Source: Diorhabda sublineata (lineage: Eukaryota; Arthropoda; Insecta; Coleoptera; Chrysomelidae). Taken from it: a stretch of 64,000 nt of DNA. Location of the stretch: positions 34,424,294 to 34,488,293 of the forward strand of contig NC_079474.1 in NCBI RefSeq assembly GCF_026230105.1. The letters run 5' to 3'. The notes beneath the pieces are model-generated. The model did no database searches. It was not told where the DNA came from and worked only from the letters and a program-made list of their open reading frames with translations. This document shows, piece after piece, positions 24,830 to 38,441 of this stretch (the first letter of the stretch is position 1; every line of letters starts with the position of its first letter). The position numbers and the translations under genes were made by a program.

Positions 24830-27800
24830 CTTTTCAGATTTTTTTGTATTACAACGTTGCCATGTACTTTATAGAGATTTATTTCACGTTTTATCGAAAG
24901 TTCTATCAAATTTTTCCAGATAACTCCCTTAGTTTTTGGTAGAATTATCAGAAAAGAGCCCCACATCTTTTTTTCTCAATTATTTTTTCTATAACTGTCC
25001 GAGGATTGAAACCCCCTACTTTTTGTACGAGATAGCTGCCATTTTGTATACCAGAACTGAGCGATCATCCACACTCTCGACTTATACTATATTCACGCCC
25101 TTTGACTCGCAACAGGGTGATAAAAAGCCTCATGCTGAATCTGGATTGTGGTTTCAAGGTAATGATAGGTTAGAAATGAAGAAAAAACAATTTCGACATT
25201 CATTTTCCGATTTTTCTGTATTACAACGTTGCCATGTACGTTATAGAGATTTATTTCGCGTTTTATCGAAAGTTCTATCAAATTTTTCCAGATAAATCCC
25301 CTTATTTTTTGTTAGAATTATCAGAAAAGAACCCCACATCTTTTTTTCTCAATTATTTTTTCTATAACTGTCCGAGGATTGAAACCCCCTACTTTTTGTA
25401 CGAGATAGCTGCCATTTTGTATACCAGAACTGAGCGATCATCCACACTCTCGACTTATACTACATTCACGTCCTTTGACTCGCAACGGGGTGATAAAAAG
25501 CCTCATGCTGAGTCAGGATTGGGGTTTCAAGGTAATGATAGGTTAGAAATGAAGAAAAAACAATTTCGACATTCATTTTCCGATTTTTCTGTATTACAAC
25601 GTTGCCATGTACGTTATAGAGATTTATTTCGCGTTTTATCGAAAGTTCTATCAAATTTTTCCAGATAAATCCCCTTATTTTTTGTTAGAATTATCAGAAA
25701 AGAACCCCACATCTTTTTTTCTCAATTATTTTTTCTATAACTGTCCGAGGATTGAAACCCCCTACTTTTTGTACGAGATAGCTGCCATTTTGTATACCAG
25801 AACTGAGCGATCATCCACACTCTCGACTTATACTACATTCACGTCCTTTGACTCGCAACGGGGTGATAAAAAGCCTCATGCTGAGTCAGGATTGGGGTTT
25901 CAAGGTAATGATAGGTTAGAAATGAAGAAAAAACAATTTCGACATTCATTTTCCGATTTTTCTGTATTACAACGTTGCCATGTACGTTATAGAGATTTAT
26001 TTCGCGTTTTATCGAAAGTTCTATCAAATTTTTCCAGATAACTCCCTTAGTTTTTGGTAGAATTATCAGAAAAGAGCCCCACATCTTTTTTTCTCAATTA
26101 TTTTTTCTATAACTGTCCGAGGATTGAAACCCCCTACTTTTTGTACGAGATAGCTGCCATTTTGTATACCAGAACTGAGCGATCATCCACACTCTCGACT
26201 TATACTATATTCACGCCCTTTGACTCGCAACGGGGTGATAAAAAGCCTCATGCTGAATCTGGATTGTGGTTTCAAGGTAATGATAGGTTAGAAATGAAGA
26301 AAAAACAATTTCGACATTTATTTTCCGATTTTTCTGTATTACAACGTTGCCATGTACGTTATAGAGATTTATTTCGCGTTTTATCGAAAGTTCTATCAAA
26401 TTTTTCCAGATAACTCCCTTAGTTTTTGGTAGAATTATCATAAAAGAGCCCCACATCTTTTTTTCTCAATTATTTTTTCTATAACTGTCCGAGGATTGAA
26501 ACCCCCTACTTTTTGTACGAGATAGCTGCCATTTTGTATACCAGAACTGAGCGATCATCCACACTCTCGACTTATACTATATTCACGCCCTTTGACTCGC
26601 AACGGGGTGATAAAAAGCCTCATGCTGAATCTGGATTGTGGTTTCAAGGTAATGATAGGTTAGAAATGAAGAAAAAACAATTTCGACATTCATTTTCCGA
26701 TTTTTCTGTATTACAACGTTGCCATGTACGTTATAGAGATTTATTTCGCGTTTTATCGAAAGTTCTATCAAATTTTTCCAGATAAATCCCCTTATTTTTT
26801 GTTAGAATTATCAGAAAAGAGCCCCACATCTTTTTTTCTCAATTATTTTTTCTATAACTGTCCGAGGATTGAAACCCCCTACTTTTTGTACGAGATAGCT
26901 GCCATTTTGTATACCAGAACTGAGCGATCATCCACACTCTCGACTTATACTATATTCACGTCCTTTGACTCGCAACGGGGTGATAAAAAGCCTCATGCTG
27001 AATCTGGATTGGGGTTTCAAGGTAATGATAGGTTAGAAATGAAGAAAAAACAATTTCGACATTCATTTTCCGATTTTTCTGTATTACAACGTTGCCATGT
27101 ACGTTATAGAGATTTATTTCGCGTTTTATCGAAAGTTCTATCAAATTTTTCCAGATAAATCCCCTTATTTTTTGTTAGAATTATCAGAAAAGAGCCCCAC
27201 ATCTTTTTTTCTCAATTATTTTTTCTATAACTGTCCGAGGATTGAAACCCCCTACTTTTTGTACGAGATAGCTGCCATTTTGTATACCAGAACTGAGCGA
27301 TCATCCACACTCTCGACTTATACTATATTCACGTCCTTTGACTCGCAACGGGGTGATAAAAAGCCTCATGCTGAATCTGGATTGGGGTTTCAAGGTAATG
27401 ATAGGTTAGAAATGAAGAAAAAACAATTTCGACATTCATTTTCCGATTTTTCTGTATTACAACGTTGCCATGTACGTTATAGAGATTTATTTCGCGTTTT
27501 ATCGAAAGTTCTATCAAATTTTTCCAGATAACTCCCTTAGTTTTTGGTAGAATTAGTACGAAAGAGCCCCATAATTTTTTTCTGTTTGATCGAATTCCAT
27601 CTTAAAAGTCTTTTAACTTCTTTCTTCTTTATATATTCGTTATTTGCTAAAATATTTGATTGGATTGGATCTGATGCTCGATTTAAACGTCAAGGAAGCG
27701 TTCCTAAGGTAGTCAACACGAATTTTGGTGAGCGATCATCCACACTCTCGATTTAGACTGTATTTACGTCCTTTGAGTCGCAACGGAGTGATAAAAAGCT

Positions 27801-27870
27801 TCATGCAGAGTCTGGATTGGGGTTTCGAGGTAATGATAGGTTGGTAATAAAAAAAAAACAACTTTTTTAG
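24830..27870. repeat. 373-bp satellite array, 7 full units plus diverged edges
   Basis: The marker TTTTTCCAGATAA recurs with its GATA at 24919, 25291, 25664, 26037, 26409, 26781, 27154 and 27527 (spacing 372-373). Before 24919 and after 27527 only partial, diverged copies remain. Two unit types exist: A (CTCCCTTAGTTTTTGG, CACGCCCTTTG, GGATTGTGG) and B (ATCCCCTTATTTTTTG, CACGTCCTTTG, GGATTGGGG). Because 373 is not a multiple of three, the repeated 119-144-codon open frames shift from unit to unit; open frames are present on both strands and none is a supported gene. Confidence 0.97.
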
Positions 27871-29900
27871 ACAATGGTTATATTTATTACGTTTTAAAAA
27901 TTTGTAATCCCATTGTATTACATTTATGTAAAAGCCGTCAAAAGCTCGATCATGTCATATATTATATTGATATCAAATTTTCCACGCATATAAAAACATC
28001 TTCACATATTCAAAGCGGTTCAATAGACACCACTTAACCTCAAAAAAATACAAAATATGCCATTTTTTATATACCAACTCAATTCCTTGTTTAAATAGAA
28101 GGTGAATGAAAAATGGTTCACTTTGTATGTACAATTTCAACTTTTTTTTAAATAAAACAATTTCCCAACATTAAAATGTAAAATAAATAACATTTTTATA
28201 CAATTTAAAAATCGAGAAGTAACTGGTGTCTACAATACCGGCTATCTAAAGATACAAATAGATAATTTACAAATCTAAATGTGTCCATTGAAGGCCAATA
28301 AATTTCTAATAGAACCTTCAACAAACAATACGGAAGTTTCCTTTCATCTCAACAAATCTTCTCCTTCTTTTTAATAGGTACTCTAGTAGTTCATATCAAG
28401 GTCTTTCTATAGGAACTTTCGAAACTTTGATAGTCAACAATGATCGTGGTAGCTACAGCCGTCAAAGTGGTTCGAAAACATGATTTTCTGTCTGTTTTTT
28501 AACCCACGTATTGATCTATAACTGAATTGGAGTTCAGTGAATCATTTAAAAGTAAAGATAAACAACATTGTAATTGGTGACAACTTTGAGGTTAGGAAAC
28601 AGCGACATAGGGAGTGGTGTTTCTGAGCTCTATGAGTAACTTTCATCAAAAACTTAGTTTTTAATTTAAAAACAAAACTTTGAAACAACAAATTCTTCTT
28701 TGTATTTAATTTCACTGAAATTATATTCGCTTGTTGTATTAAGTACAACTCTGTTTAATTATCAATGATGATTTACGTTTGTTAGCCGATTATGGTTTCA
28801 CAAATGATAATATTTTCGTTATTTGATGACGGGCGTTATAAACTTCTATTGATAATGACGTTTGTTCGCTAAATAGGTTCTTGACAGCTGAAAAAGTTTT
28901 AGAAAATCATCTTATATATGTCAGAGCGTCCAATACAATCACTGTTTAGAGGGGATGTAAAGCCATGCCCGTCGACGAGGATCGATATGGGTCGATGACT
29001 ATCAAGATAAGCCACATAGGCGACCCTAAAGTCCAATCTTAGTCATGGAAAATTGATTGTTTAGGATATTCGTAACCCAGAGAAGCTACAGCAGACGTAT
29101 TTAATGGCGTCGCTACATTCAAAGATAAAAAGTTCTTAATGAAAGACCAAATACAATGATTTATATTGTAAAAATTTGAAAACACAAAAACTTAGAGAAA
29201 ATTGTGTATCAAGACTCTAATTATTATTTGGTATTATGATCCTTATATGGCACATATTGCTTTTTGAGTGACATATGGTACACAAACTTACTCCAAACAA
29301 TTTTTCAAAATAAAAATCCAAATTTATTGATATATGATTATTATTATTGCTTTTATATGATTCATATTTCAAGTAGTATCTTGAAATTTGACTGCTTCAC
29401 TCACGTTTATTGTAAATTCAGTATATTACTTCGATCTATGTCTCCATATGAGGATTGTATTAAATTCTAATTAAGTTAATTCATAAACTTATGGAATAAT
29501 AGACATAAGATAAAAATATAGTGAAGAAAAACTGAAAAACAAACAGTTCTATGGAAGTGAGATGGTACACTATGGTAGAAAAAGAAAAATGAAAAGTCCC
29601 ATAAATAATTAAAAGTAAAAGTTAGTATAAAAGAAGCTCCAGAAAAAGAATTTTTTTGGTTTGAAGTACAATAGTCAGTTATCATTATGCTAAAAAAGAA
29701 GAAGCAGTTAAATAGTTTCATTGCGCTGTATGTCTTATATAAATATTTATAAAGATCGGTTTTTGTAAAGTCGTGATAAATCTATGATCCGTTTAAAGAC
29801 ATCTTGATCAAAAGTCTTATAAAACGAAGAAATCTAATTACTTTTTATCAACCAAAAAAAAATTGAGAATCAGATCAGCTCTCTAGTCACTTTTTTCTAT
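27870..29900. other. AT-rich DNA, no confirmed gene
   Basis: A CpG-containing segment at 28955-29060 (GCCCGTCGACGAGGATCGAT) is open for short distances on both strands and may be a transposon remnant. The other open frames (28542-28748, 29264-29470, 29476-29721) are lysine-, phenylalanine- or isoleucine-rich and look random. Confidence 0.35.
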
Positions 29901-29908
29901 AATTTTGC

Positions 29909-30110
29909 AAATGCAAGGGTTGTGCAGGTGGTTGTGGGTGTCGAAAGGCTGTGATTAAGTGCTAGTTGATTTATACCAACTGCAAGAGGAATTCCTGCAC
30001 TAACTTTCTCCAACCTGAAGATATTGTCGAGACCTGGACTTCATATATGGGGAGTCGGACTCCTATCAAAGACTTTAAGGAGTCGAATAGTTCAACGACG
30101 ATCAAACTGC
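29909..30110 (+). pseudogene. Cys-rich gene relic, copy 1
   Basis: The + strand reads KCKGCAGGCGCRKAVIKC, a stop, then TNCKRNSCTN and QPEDIVETWTSYMGSRTPIK. The spacing of cysteines (CxxCxxxCxCRK...C...CxxC...C) resembles CXC/CRC-type zinc-binding repeats of insect genes and some transposons. An in-frame TAG and the lack of an N-terminus make it a pseudogene. The tail matches the second relic at about 31090-31200 in DNA and in the ACCTGAAGA-ATTG...GACCTGG motif. I cannot name the parent gene. Confidence 0.45.
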
Positions 30111-30940
30111 AACGTCTGTAATTTGTCCCAACAGTTGATTGATTTGAGTACTACTATCGACCCAACTTCTTCGTTTTCTGTGGTAAATCTAACCTCAGAA
30201 AATTGCATTTTACGAAACAGAAACAGAAAAGAAAACTGTCGGTTTTAGTTAGCAGCTCCACCTTTTGAAAATAAGTTATTCTTCAAGGAATTGAATCATA
30301 TTTGCTCGACATGTTGAATTCAAAGTTAAAACTCGATTTTATACCAAGCTAGTAACCTCTCGCGGCTTTGTTCGAACACAGAATATGCTTTTCCATTCCC
30401 TAATTTGATTCCTCCTCAGCTACTGGATGTCTTTTCCATATAAAAACATTTTTTTCTCAATCTTTTGTAATAATCTTATCTACATCGTCTGTAGAATCTT
30501 CAGAATCGACGAGACTGTCACGAAAACCGATCCAAAAATAAAGTTTAACAAACTAAAACTGAAATTAGTTAACTATATTGTTAGTGCACGTAAATTTTTA
30601 ATTCAGTTCACTAATTTCGTGTGTTGTTTGTTTTATTGGTATATTTATTGACAAAAACTCTTATTATTTCACCAGTAGCATAAAACATAAAAATTAGACG
30701 AAACGAAAATAATCGCTTCAAATAGTTTGATTGTTTTAATGGCTTCATGTTTAGCCCAACATGACTATCCTAGGTATCCCCTTCTTCGGAGTTCTAGGGG
30801 GAGGGGAAATGTACCCAAAAAGGGGATTTTCACAGTAATATATCTTAAAGGACTCTTAATATCGAGTAGATGGTTCTCGTACTACAAAACATCACAGTTT
30901 TCCACATTTCTGAACGCCATAAGTGGATGGACACATCATA
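30111..30940. other. AT-rich DNA between two related relics
   Basis: Open frames at 30024-30248, 30427-30651 and 30727-30951 show no domain. Nothing else is supported. Confidence 0.35.
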
Positions 30941-30949
30941 TGCAGTCTT

Positions 30950-31200
30950 AAAGCATGGCAAGAAAAAGTTGGTGAAGTTGTTGGAGAAAAAATAATCTGC
31001 AAACATTGCTTGAGAAAGTACCTACGAGTACAACTACGGTTGGGACATCAGATAGTTTCGCTAGCAGGCTTTAAACTATGGTCTTCCTTGAACCTGAAGA
31101 GATTGAGGAGCCAAAAGACCTGGGCTACATATATGAGGCGAAAAACTCCGAAAAACATATTAAAAACTCGTCGTGTGGTCTAACGACAGTCAAATATCTA
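30950..31200 (+). pseudogene. Gene relic, copy 2
   Basis: The 3' part (GAACCTGAAGAGATTGAGGA, then GACCTGGGCTACATATATGA) is related to 30010-30050 in the same orientation. The upstream part is rich in lysine and cysteine codons, and all frames are interrupted. It is probably a diverged second copy of the same family. Confidence 0.4.
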
Positions 31201-32350
31201 TGTATTAGAATTTTATATCTTCAATTATATCTTCAACTGCTTTAATAACTATTGATAAATAGTTCAGTCCAGTCCATAAACCATGTTTATGTTATTGGGA
31301 GTCTTTTAACCCTTTCGAGATGGCCTTTTGATCTTGTAGGTAGATCCCAAAGACGGTCGTTTAGTTTTTTAGTAGAGTGGTATGTCTCAGAGCAAGAAAC
31401 TATGCATAAACACACCTTGTAGTCCTGGTTCAAATATTGCGTCTCGTAGCCAAGGCAAGCAAAGATGGATTAACTAACTAATAGTGTCGGATTTAAGTGA
31501 CAAGTGTTTTGAGGTTATGTTGAAGTAATGCAGATAAATCCGACATCCGTTTGGTAGACAAATTATGAAAAAAACTTCCACTGCCACTTTAGCACACCTC
31601 CGGCTAGAGAAAAAACTTGGAATCGTCATATTGGGATGAAAATGAGGCCTTTAAAAGTATAAAACCTTTGTAGCAATTATCAGGATTTGAAGTTTGATTC
31701 TACTGGATTATATACGAACAACAATCAAAAAATTTGGATACATTCAAAAGAAAAATCTAAAAGAACAAAGAAAAAACAAAATTAAATATTAAATATACAT
31801 CTGATGATATTGCTCCATTGCTAAACTCTGATTTAATTATTAATAATAATTATAATGATAATAATAAGTCGGTACGAGATAGGGAAGCAGAATTTGTACT
31901 CATTCAGTAATCACCATTATGATTTGTAAACATTCTCAGACCCTCGAGACTATTAAATATATTGAAAATTAAGATTTACGTTCGAACATTTTGGTATAGT
32001 ATAATTTACAACGGGACTAACGAGACAAATAAATCATTTTAATTATTATATAGTGTGTACAAATAACTGATTATTTCGTTTGTGATATAAATATTGATGA
32101 TTTTCCAAGTCGAAATTTCGAAAAATGGTTAAATTATGAAGGGAAAGAAAATACAGAAAAGACAAACAAGTCAAAAATAATGAGTTTAGAAACATGATGA
32201 AGTTGAGGCGGTTGATTACAAACAAAGAATTTTTCAATCGCGACATCGAAAATTTTCAATATAATTTAGTTGTGGTCTTGGCCCTCTGGCTGCCCTGAGT
32301 GAAAATTAAAAAGAAAACAGCAACATCAAATCTTTAAAACAATTGACTTG
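31201..32350. other. AT-rich DNA, no gene seen
   Basis: It includes an ATTATAATGATAATAAT-type simple tract at about 31835-31870. No coding region is supported. Confidence 0.4.
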
Positions 32351-32356
32351 TGCCCC

Positions 32357-32418
32357 GCTCTGCTAAACTAATACCTGCCCTAAAACTAAAAGGGCAAAAA
32401 GGGCTGGTAATGCAGAGC
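32357..32418. other. G+C-rich imperfect hairpin
   Basis: GCTCTGC (32357-32363) pairs with GCAGAGC (32412-32418), and inside it TGCCCT pairs with AGGGCA around AAAACTAA. The surrounding 32340-32470 is much richer in G+C than its flanks. This could be a structured RNA, a promoter segment or part of a transposon; no choice can be made from sequence alone. Confidence 0.3.
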
Positions 32419-32754
32419 GCAGGTTCGGTCCTCTGCTCCCCTTCCCGTCCCTGCCGCGCTACTACAGTACGCTATAAACATACATAAACTACCCTCTCAA
32501 CACTCAACTTTCCAATAATGATAATAATGAACCCCAAAAGTAACGACACTCGAATTTTAATTCACAAAAAAGTTTTTGATGTAAAATAACTTTTGGTGGA
32601 ATATTTAAGTACATGTTTGAGTGTCGTATACTATTCGGGGTGATAATTATAATGTTTTTTTTTAATGAAAAAAAAAACAGCGGCTAATCTACAACTGCGC
32701 CACCATAATAGCGGCCTCTTTTCACAAAACTACAATAACACCGAAAAACATGGT

Positions 32755-32790
32755 TAATTTGTTAATTAATTAATTAATTATAATTATAGG
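32755..32790. repeat. TTAA/ATTA microsatellite
   Basis: GTTAATTAATTAATTAATTA: four to five tandem TTAA units followed by TAATTATA. Confidence 0.85.
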
Positions 32791-32959
32791 TGTTAATTAT
32801 TACGAAAATTTGTACTCTGATAGGAAATTAGTCGGTCAATGGTACTCAGAAATTTCTAAGTATGGAAATTCAACATATTAACGATCAACACATTTTTTTC
32901 TACTAAATCAAACTATGAAACTTTTTATTGTACACATTCAAAAAGCTCTTTGGTATACT

Positions 32960-35900
32960 TTGTTATTTCTATTGATTATAAGGACACACTGTATAAATAC
33001 TATATATTTGTTGCCATCATTTGAATGGATTCTTTTTCTTACAAAAAAAATCATGCAAATTAACAAATCCTTTTGATACCAAATTTCCTTCTCAATACTT
33101 TTTACTCATTGTCATTATTTCGAGACATACTGTATATTTAAGACATTCTGTATACTTGGTGCCATCATTTGAATGGATATTTCATCTTACGAAAAAAATC
33201 ATGCAAATTAACAAATATTTTTGATACCAAATTTCATTCTTAATTCTTTTTACTCTTTGTCATTATTTTGAGACATACTGTATATTTAAGACATTCTGTA
33301 TACTTAATTCCATGCAAATTAACAAATCCTTTTGATACCAAATTTCCTTCTCAATACTTTTTACTCATTGTCATTATTTCGAGACATACTGTATATTTAA
33401 GACATTCTGTATACTTGGTGCCATCATTTGAATGGATATTTCATCTTACGAAAAAAATCATGCAAATTAACAAATATTTTTGATACCAAATTTCATTCTT
33501 AATTCTTTTTACTCTTTGTCATTATTTTGAGACATACTGTATATTTAAGACATTCTGTATACTTAATTCCATGCAAATTAACAAATCCTCTTGATACCAA
33601 ATTTTATTCTTAATTCTTTTTATTTATTGTCCTTATTTCGAGACATACTGTATATTTAAGACATTCTGTATACTTGGTGCCATCATTTGAATGGATACTT
33701 CATTTTACAAACAAAAAATCATGCAAATTAATAAATATTTTTGATACCAAATTTCATTCTTAATTCTTTTTACTCTTTGTCATTATTTTGAGACATACTG
33801 TATATTTAAGACATTCTGTATACTTAATTCCATGCAAATTAACAAATCCTCTTGATACCAAATTTTATTCTTAATTCTTTTTATTTATTGTCCTTATTTC
33901 GAGACATACTGTATATTTAAGACACTCTGTATACTTGGTGCCATCATTTGAATGGATACTTCATTTTACAAACAAAAAATCATGCAAATTAATAAATATT
34001 TTTGATACCAAATTTCATTCTTAATTCTTTTTACTCTTTGTCATTATTTTGAGACATACTGTATATTTAAGACATTCTGTATACTTAATTCCATGCAAAT
34101 TAACAAATCCTCTTGATACCAAATTTTATTCTTAATTCTTTTTATTTATTGTCCTTATTTCGAGACATACTGTATATTTAAGACATTCTGTATACTTGTT
34201 GCCATCATTTGAATGGATACTTCATTTTACAAACAAAAAATCATGCAAATTAATAAATATTTTTGATACCAAATTTCATTCTTAATTCTTTTTACTCTTT
34301 GTCATTATTTTGAGACATACTGTATATTTAAGACATTCTGTATACTTAATTCCATGCAAATTAACAAATCCTCTTGATACCAAATTTTATTCTTAATTCT
34401 TTTTATTTATTGTCCTTATTTCGAGACATACTGTATATTTAAGACATTCTGTATACTTGGTGCCATCATTTGAATGGATACTTCATTATACAAACAAAAA
34501 ATCATGCAAATTAATAAATATTTTTGATACCAAATTTCATTCTTAATTCTTTTTACTCTTTGTCATTATTTTGAGACATACTGTATATTTAAGACATTCT
34601 GTATACTTAATTCCATGCAAATTAACAAATCCTCTTGATACCAAATTTTATTCTTAATTCTTTTTATTTATTGTCCTTATTTCGAGACATACTGTATATT
34701 TAAGACATTCTGTATACTTGGTGCCATCATTTGAATGGATACTTCATTTTACAAACAAAAAATCATGCAAATTAATAAATATTTTTGATACCAAATTTCA
34801 TTCTTAATTCTTTTTACTCTTTGTCATTATTTTGAGACATACTGTATATTTAAGACATTCTGTATACTTAATTCCATGCAAATTAACAAATCCTCTTGAT
34901 ACCAAATTTTATTCTTAATTCTTTTTATTTATTGTCCTTATTTCGAGACATACTGTATATTTAAGACACTCTGTATACTTGGTGCCATCATTTGAATGGA
35001 TACTTCATTTTACAAACAAAAAATCATGCAAATTAATAAATATTTTTGATACCAAATTTCATTCTTAATTCTTTTTACTCTTTGTCATTATTTTGAGACA
35101 TACTGTATATTTAAGACATTCTGTATACTTAATTCCATGCAAATTAACAAATCCTCTTGATACCAAATTTTATTCTTAATTCTTTTTATTTATTGTCCTT
35201 ATTTCGAGACATACTGTATATTTAAGACATTCTGTATACTTGGTGCCATCATTTGAATGGATACTTCATTTTACAAACAAAAAATCATGCAAATTAATAA
35301 ATATTTTTGATACCAAATTTCATTCTTAATTCTTTTTACTCTTTGTCATTATTTTGAGACATACTGTATATTTAAGACATTCTGTATACTTAATTCCATG
35401 CAAATTAACAAATCCTCTTGATACCAAATTTTATTCTTAATTCTTTTTATTTATTGTCCTTATTTCGAGACATACTGTATATTTAAGACATTCTGTATAC
35501 TTGGTGCCATCATTTGAATGGATACTTCATTATACAAACAAAAAATCATGCAAATTAATAAATATTTTTGATACCAAATTTCATTCTTAATTCTTTTTAC
35601 TCTTTGTCATTATTTTGAGACATACTGTATATTTAAGACATTCTGTATACTTAATTCCATGCAAATTAACAAATCCTCTTGATACCAAATTTTATTCTTA
35701 ATTCTTTTTATTTATTGTCCTTATTTCGAGACATACTGTATATTTAAGACATTCTGTATACTTGGTGCCATCATTTGAATGGATACTTCATTTTACAAAC
35801 AAAAAATCATGCAAATTAATAAATATTTTTGATACCAAATTTCATTCTTAATTCTTTTTACTCTTTGTCATTATTTTGAGACATACTGTATATTTAAGAC

Positions 35901-36480
35901 ATTCTGTATACTTAATTCCATGCAAATTAACAAATCCTCTTGATACCAAATTTTATTCTTAATTCTTTTCATTTATTGTCCTTATTTCGAGACATACTGT
36001 ATATTTAAGACATTCTGTATACTTGGTGCCATCATTTGAATGGATACTTCATTTTACAAACAAAAAATCATGCAAATTAATAAATATTTTTGATACCAAA
36101 TTTCATTCTTAATTCTTTTTACTCTTTGTCATTATTTTGAGACATACTGTATATTTAAGACATTCTGTATACTTGATGCCATCATCTGAAAGGATACTTC
36201 ATCTTACGAAAAAAATCATGCAAATTAACAAATCCTTTTGATACCAAATTTCATTCTTAATTCTTTTTATTTATTGTCCTTATTTCGAGACATACTGTAT
36301 ATTTAAGACATTCTGTATACTTGGTGCCATCATTTAAATGGATACTTCATTTTACAAACAAAAAATCATGCAAATTAACAAATCCTTTTGATACCAAATT
36401 TTATTCTTAATTCTTTTTATTTATTGTACTTATTTTAAGACATACTGTATATTTGAGACATCCTGTATGTTTTATGTAAT
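32960..36480. repeat. 261-bp dimeric satellite array
   Basis: The marker GCCATCATTTGAATGG recurs at 33161, 33420, 33679, 33940, 34201, 34462, 34723, 34984, 35245, 35506, 35767 and 36028 (259 then exactly 261 bp), followed by single diverged monomers at 36178 and 36326. Each period is a dimer of two related monomers: about 150 bp beginning GCCATCATTTGAATGG and about 110 bp beginning TTCCATGCAAATTAACAAAT. Both end with GAGACATACTGTATATTTAA. The small open frames inside are by-products. Confidence 0.97.
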
Positions 36481-37600
36481 CTTTTTAATGGATTTTTGAT
36501 GTTAATTTACAAAAAAATATCTTAAAATCGGCATATTATTCTTATACAAGGGTGTGTACCAAAGTATATTCTCAACTCTTTTTATTATTTACACTTATTT
36601 GGGACAAATTGTATAGTTGAAGGTCTTATCGTTCGAAAGGATACTCAATTTTCATTTTCAAAAAAATTAAACAATGCGGCACATTGTTGTTATACAGGGG
36701 CTAAACGAATTTTTATTCTAAATGCTTTGTATTTGTACCCATATTTGGAGACATACTGTATATGTGGTCTACTAATTTGAATAGATACTTAATTCTTATT
36801 CACAACAAAAAATCATCCAAATTGGCACATTGTTCCTATAGAGGAGTAAACAAATTTTCATTCTAAATCATTTTTATTGATAATCCTATCTTGAGACATA
36901 CTGTATATTTGGTCTATACAGGGGTTGAATCTATTGTTATTATAAATTCTTTTTATTCATTAAATTTATTTGGGACATATTGTATATTAGATAAAATTTT
37001 CCATCGATATTTAACTTTCGTTTACAAACAAATCATACATATTGGCGTTTTGTTCTTATATAGGGGGTGTACCAAATTTTATTCTCTATTATTTTTTTCA
37101 CACTTATTTTTGGTTCGTACTGTAAATTTGATCTAATTTTTTTCAAGGATACTCAATTTTCATTTACAAAAAAATATACAAGTGGCACATGATTCTTATA
37201 CAGGGGTTAAACGAAATTTTGTACTATCTTTCCTATTAATGCCCATATATTGAGACATACTGTATATTTGATCAAATCATCAATGAATACCCCATTTTCA
37301 TTAATGAAAAAAAAATATATAATTTGCACCGTTGTTCTTATACAGGGGGTGTACAAAATTTTACTATCAATTATTTTTATTCATTTTTTCTTAACTTTTT
37401 TAATGGTTTTTATTTGGTGTAAGCTTTCAAATCCATATTTGAGACATACATATAGTTGGTGTAATCGTTTACATGATTTTTTCCTTATTTTAATGTGTGA
37501 ATTCATGAAATATTAATACAAATTTACAAATTTCTATTATACAGGGGATATAATAATTTTTCATTTCATTTATTTTGTGGCAAACTGTATATTATTTATT
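36481..37600. repeat. Degenerate monomers of the adjacent satellite
   Basis: At least seven strongly diverged monomers continue to the right, recognisable by TTATACAGGGG / GGTGTACCAAATTTTA / TTTTTATT / GAGACATACTGTATATTT blocks at irregular spacing of about 80-190 bp. They represent the unhomogenised, older edge of the array. Several units carry TATACAGGG, a motif common at insect DNA-transposon ends. Confidence 0.85.
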
Positions 37601-38441
37601 ATTTATTCGCGCGAATCTGTATGAGTATAACAAAGAGCAATTTTACACATTCTACAAATTTATTTAAAACATTTTTTTGATACAGATTTCAACAGCACAA
37701 AAAAATATTTTGTTTTTGGAATTATTTATTTATCATGATTACAGAAAAAATTAAAAACCTGAGATTATTAGCTAAATAGTTATTTTTGGTATAACTCGAA
37801 GACCTGGAAAAAAACTGAAGATTCATAAAATAACACTAATTATGACAATAAATCTATATACAGGGCGAAATTTTGTTACATCTATTTTAAAAACATAACT
37901 AAATGTTTCAAACTTGTTTTGGTATTGCTTAAAGTTATAAATTTCATTATTTTTTTTAAATAACACGACAAAATAAGGTTAAACAGATCTTTCTGAATGC
38001 CTTGACCATAAAAACGGAAAAGCAAGGGTAGCCAACCAACCATGAGTTTAAAAGACAAAACCCACGAACACGCTTATAACTACTGCCTTAACCTCTAGCT
38101 TTGCGATTTATTCAATATCGTTATACATTTTTCGTATAAAATATTTTACAATCCATTTTCGAATGATTTTTTTTATATATAAGTATATAAAAAATTTATC
38201 ACCAATTGTATTCCTAACAATACGAAATCGTGATCACACTAAAACTGTAATTTTTTTGAGCCAATTTGAAAAAATATTTTTTAAGTAATTTGGGCGGTCC
38301 CTAGAACAACTACATCTAAATTTAGTATGTATAAAAATATATATCACAAAATTCATAACCATTTTTTTTATTTGCAATATAATATGCCAATTAGGATTAA
38401 ATTTACAATTTTGATCAATATTATATATTTATCGGAGGTCC
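37601..38441. other. AT-rich DNA, no gene seen
   Basis: No coding region or repeat is supported between the satellite edge and the foldback element. Confidence 0.4.

Noticed and set aside
24936..27531. Repeated 119-144-residue proteins on both strands
   Set aside because: They lie wholly in the 373-bp array, shift frame between copies, and occur on both strands.
32400..32450. tRNA or tRNA-derived SINE (GGTTCGGTCC resembles a B box)
   Set aside because: No matching A box or cloverleaf stems at the required spacing.
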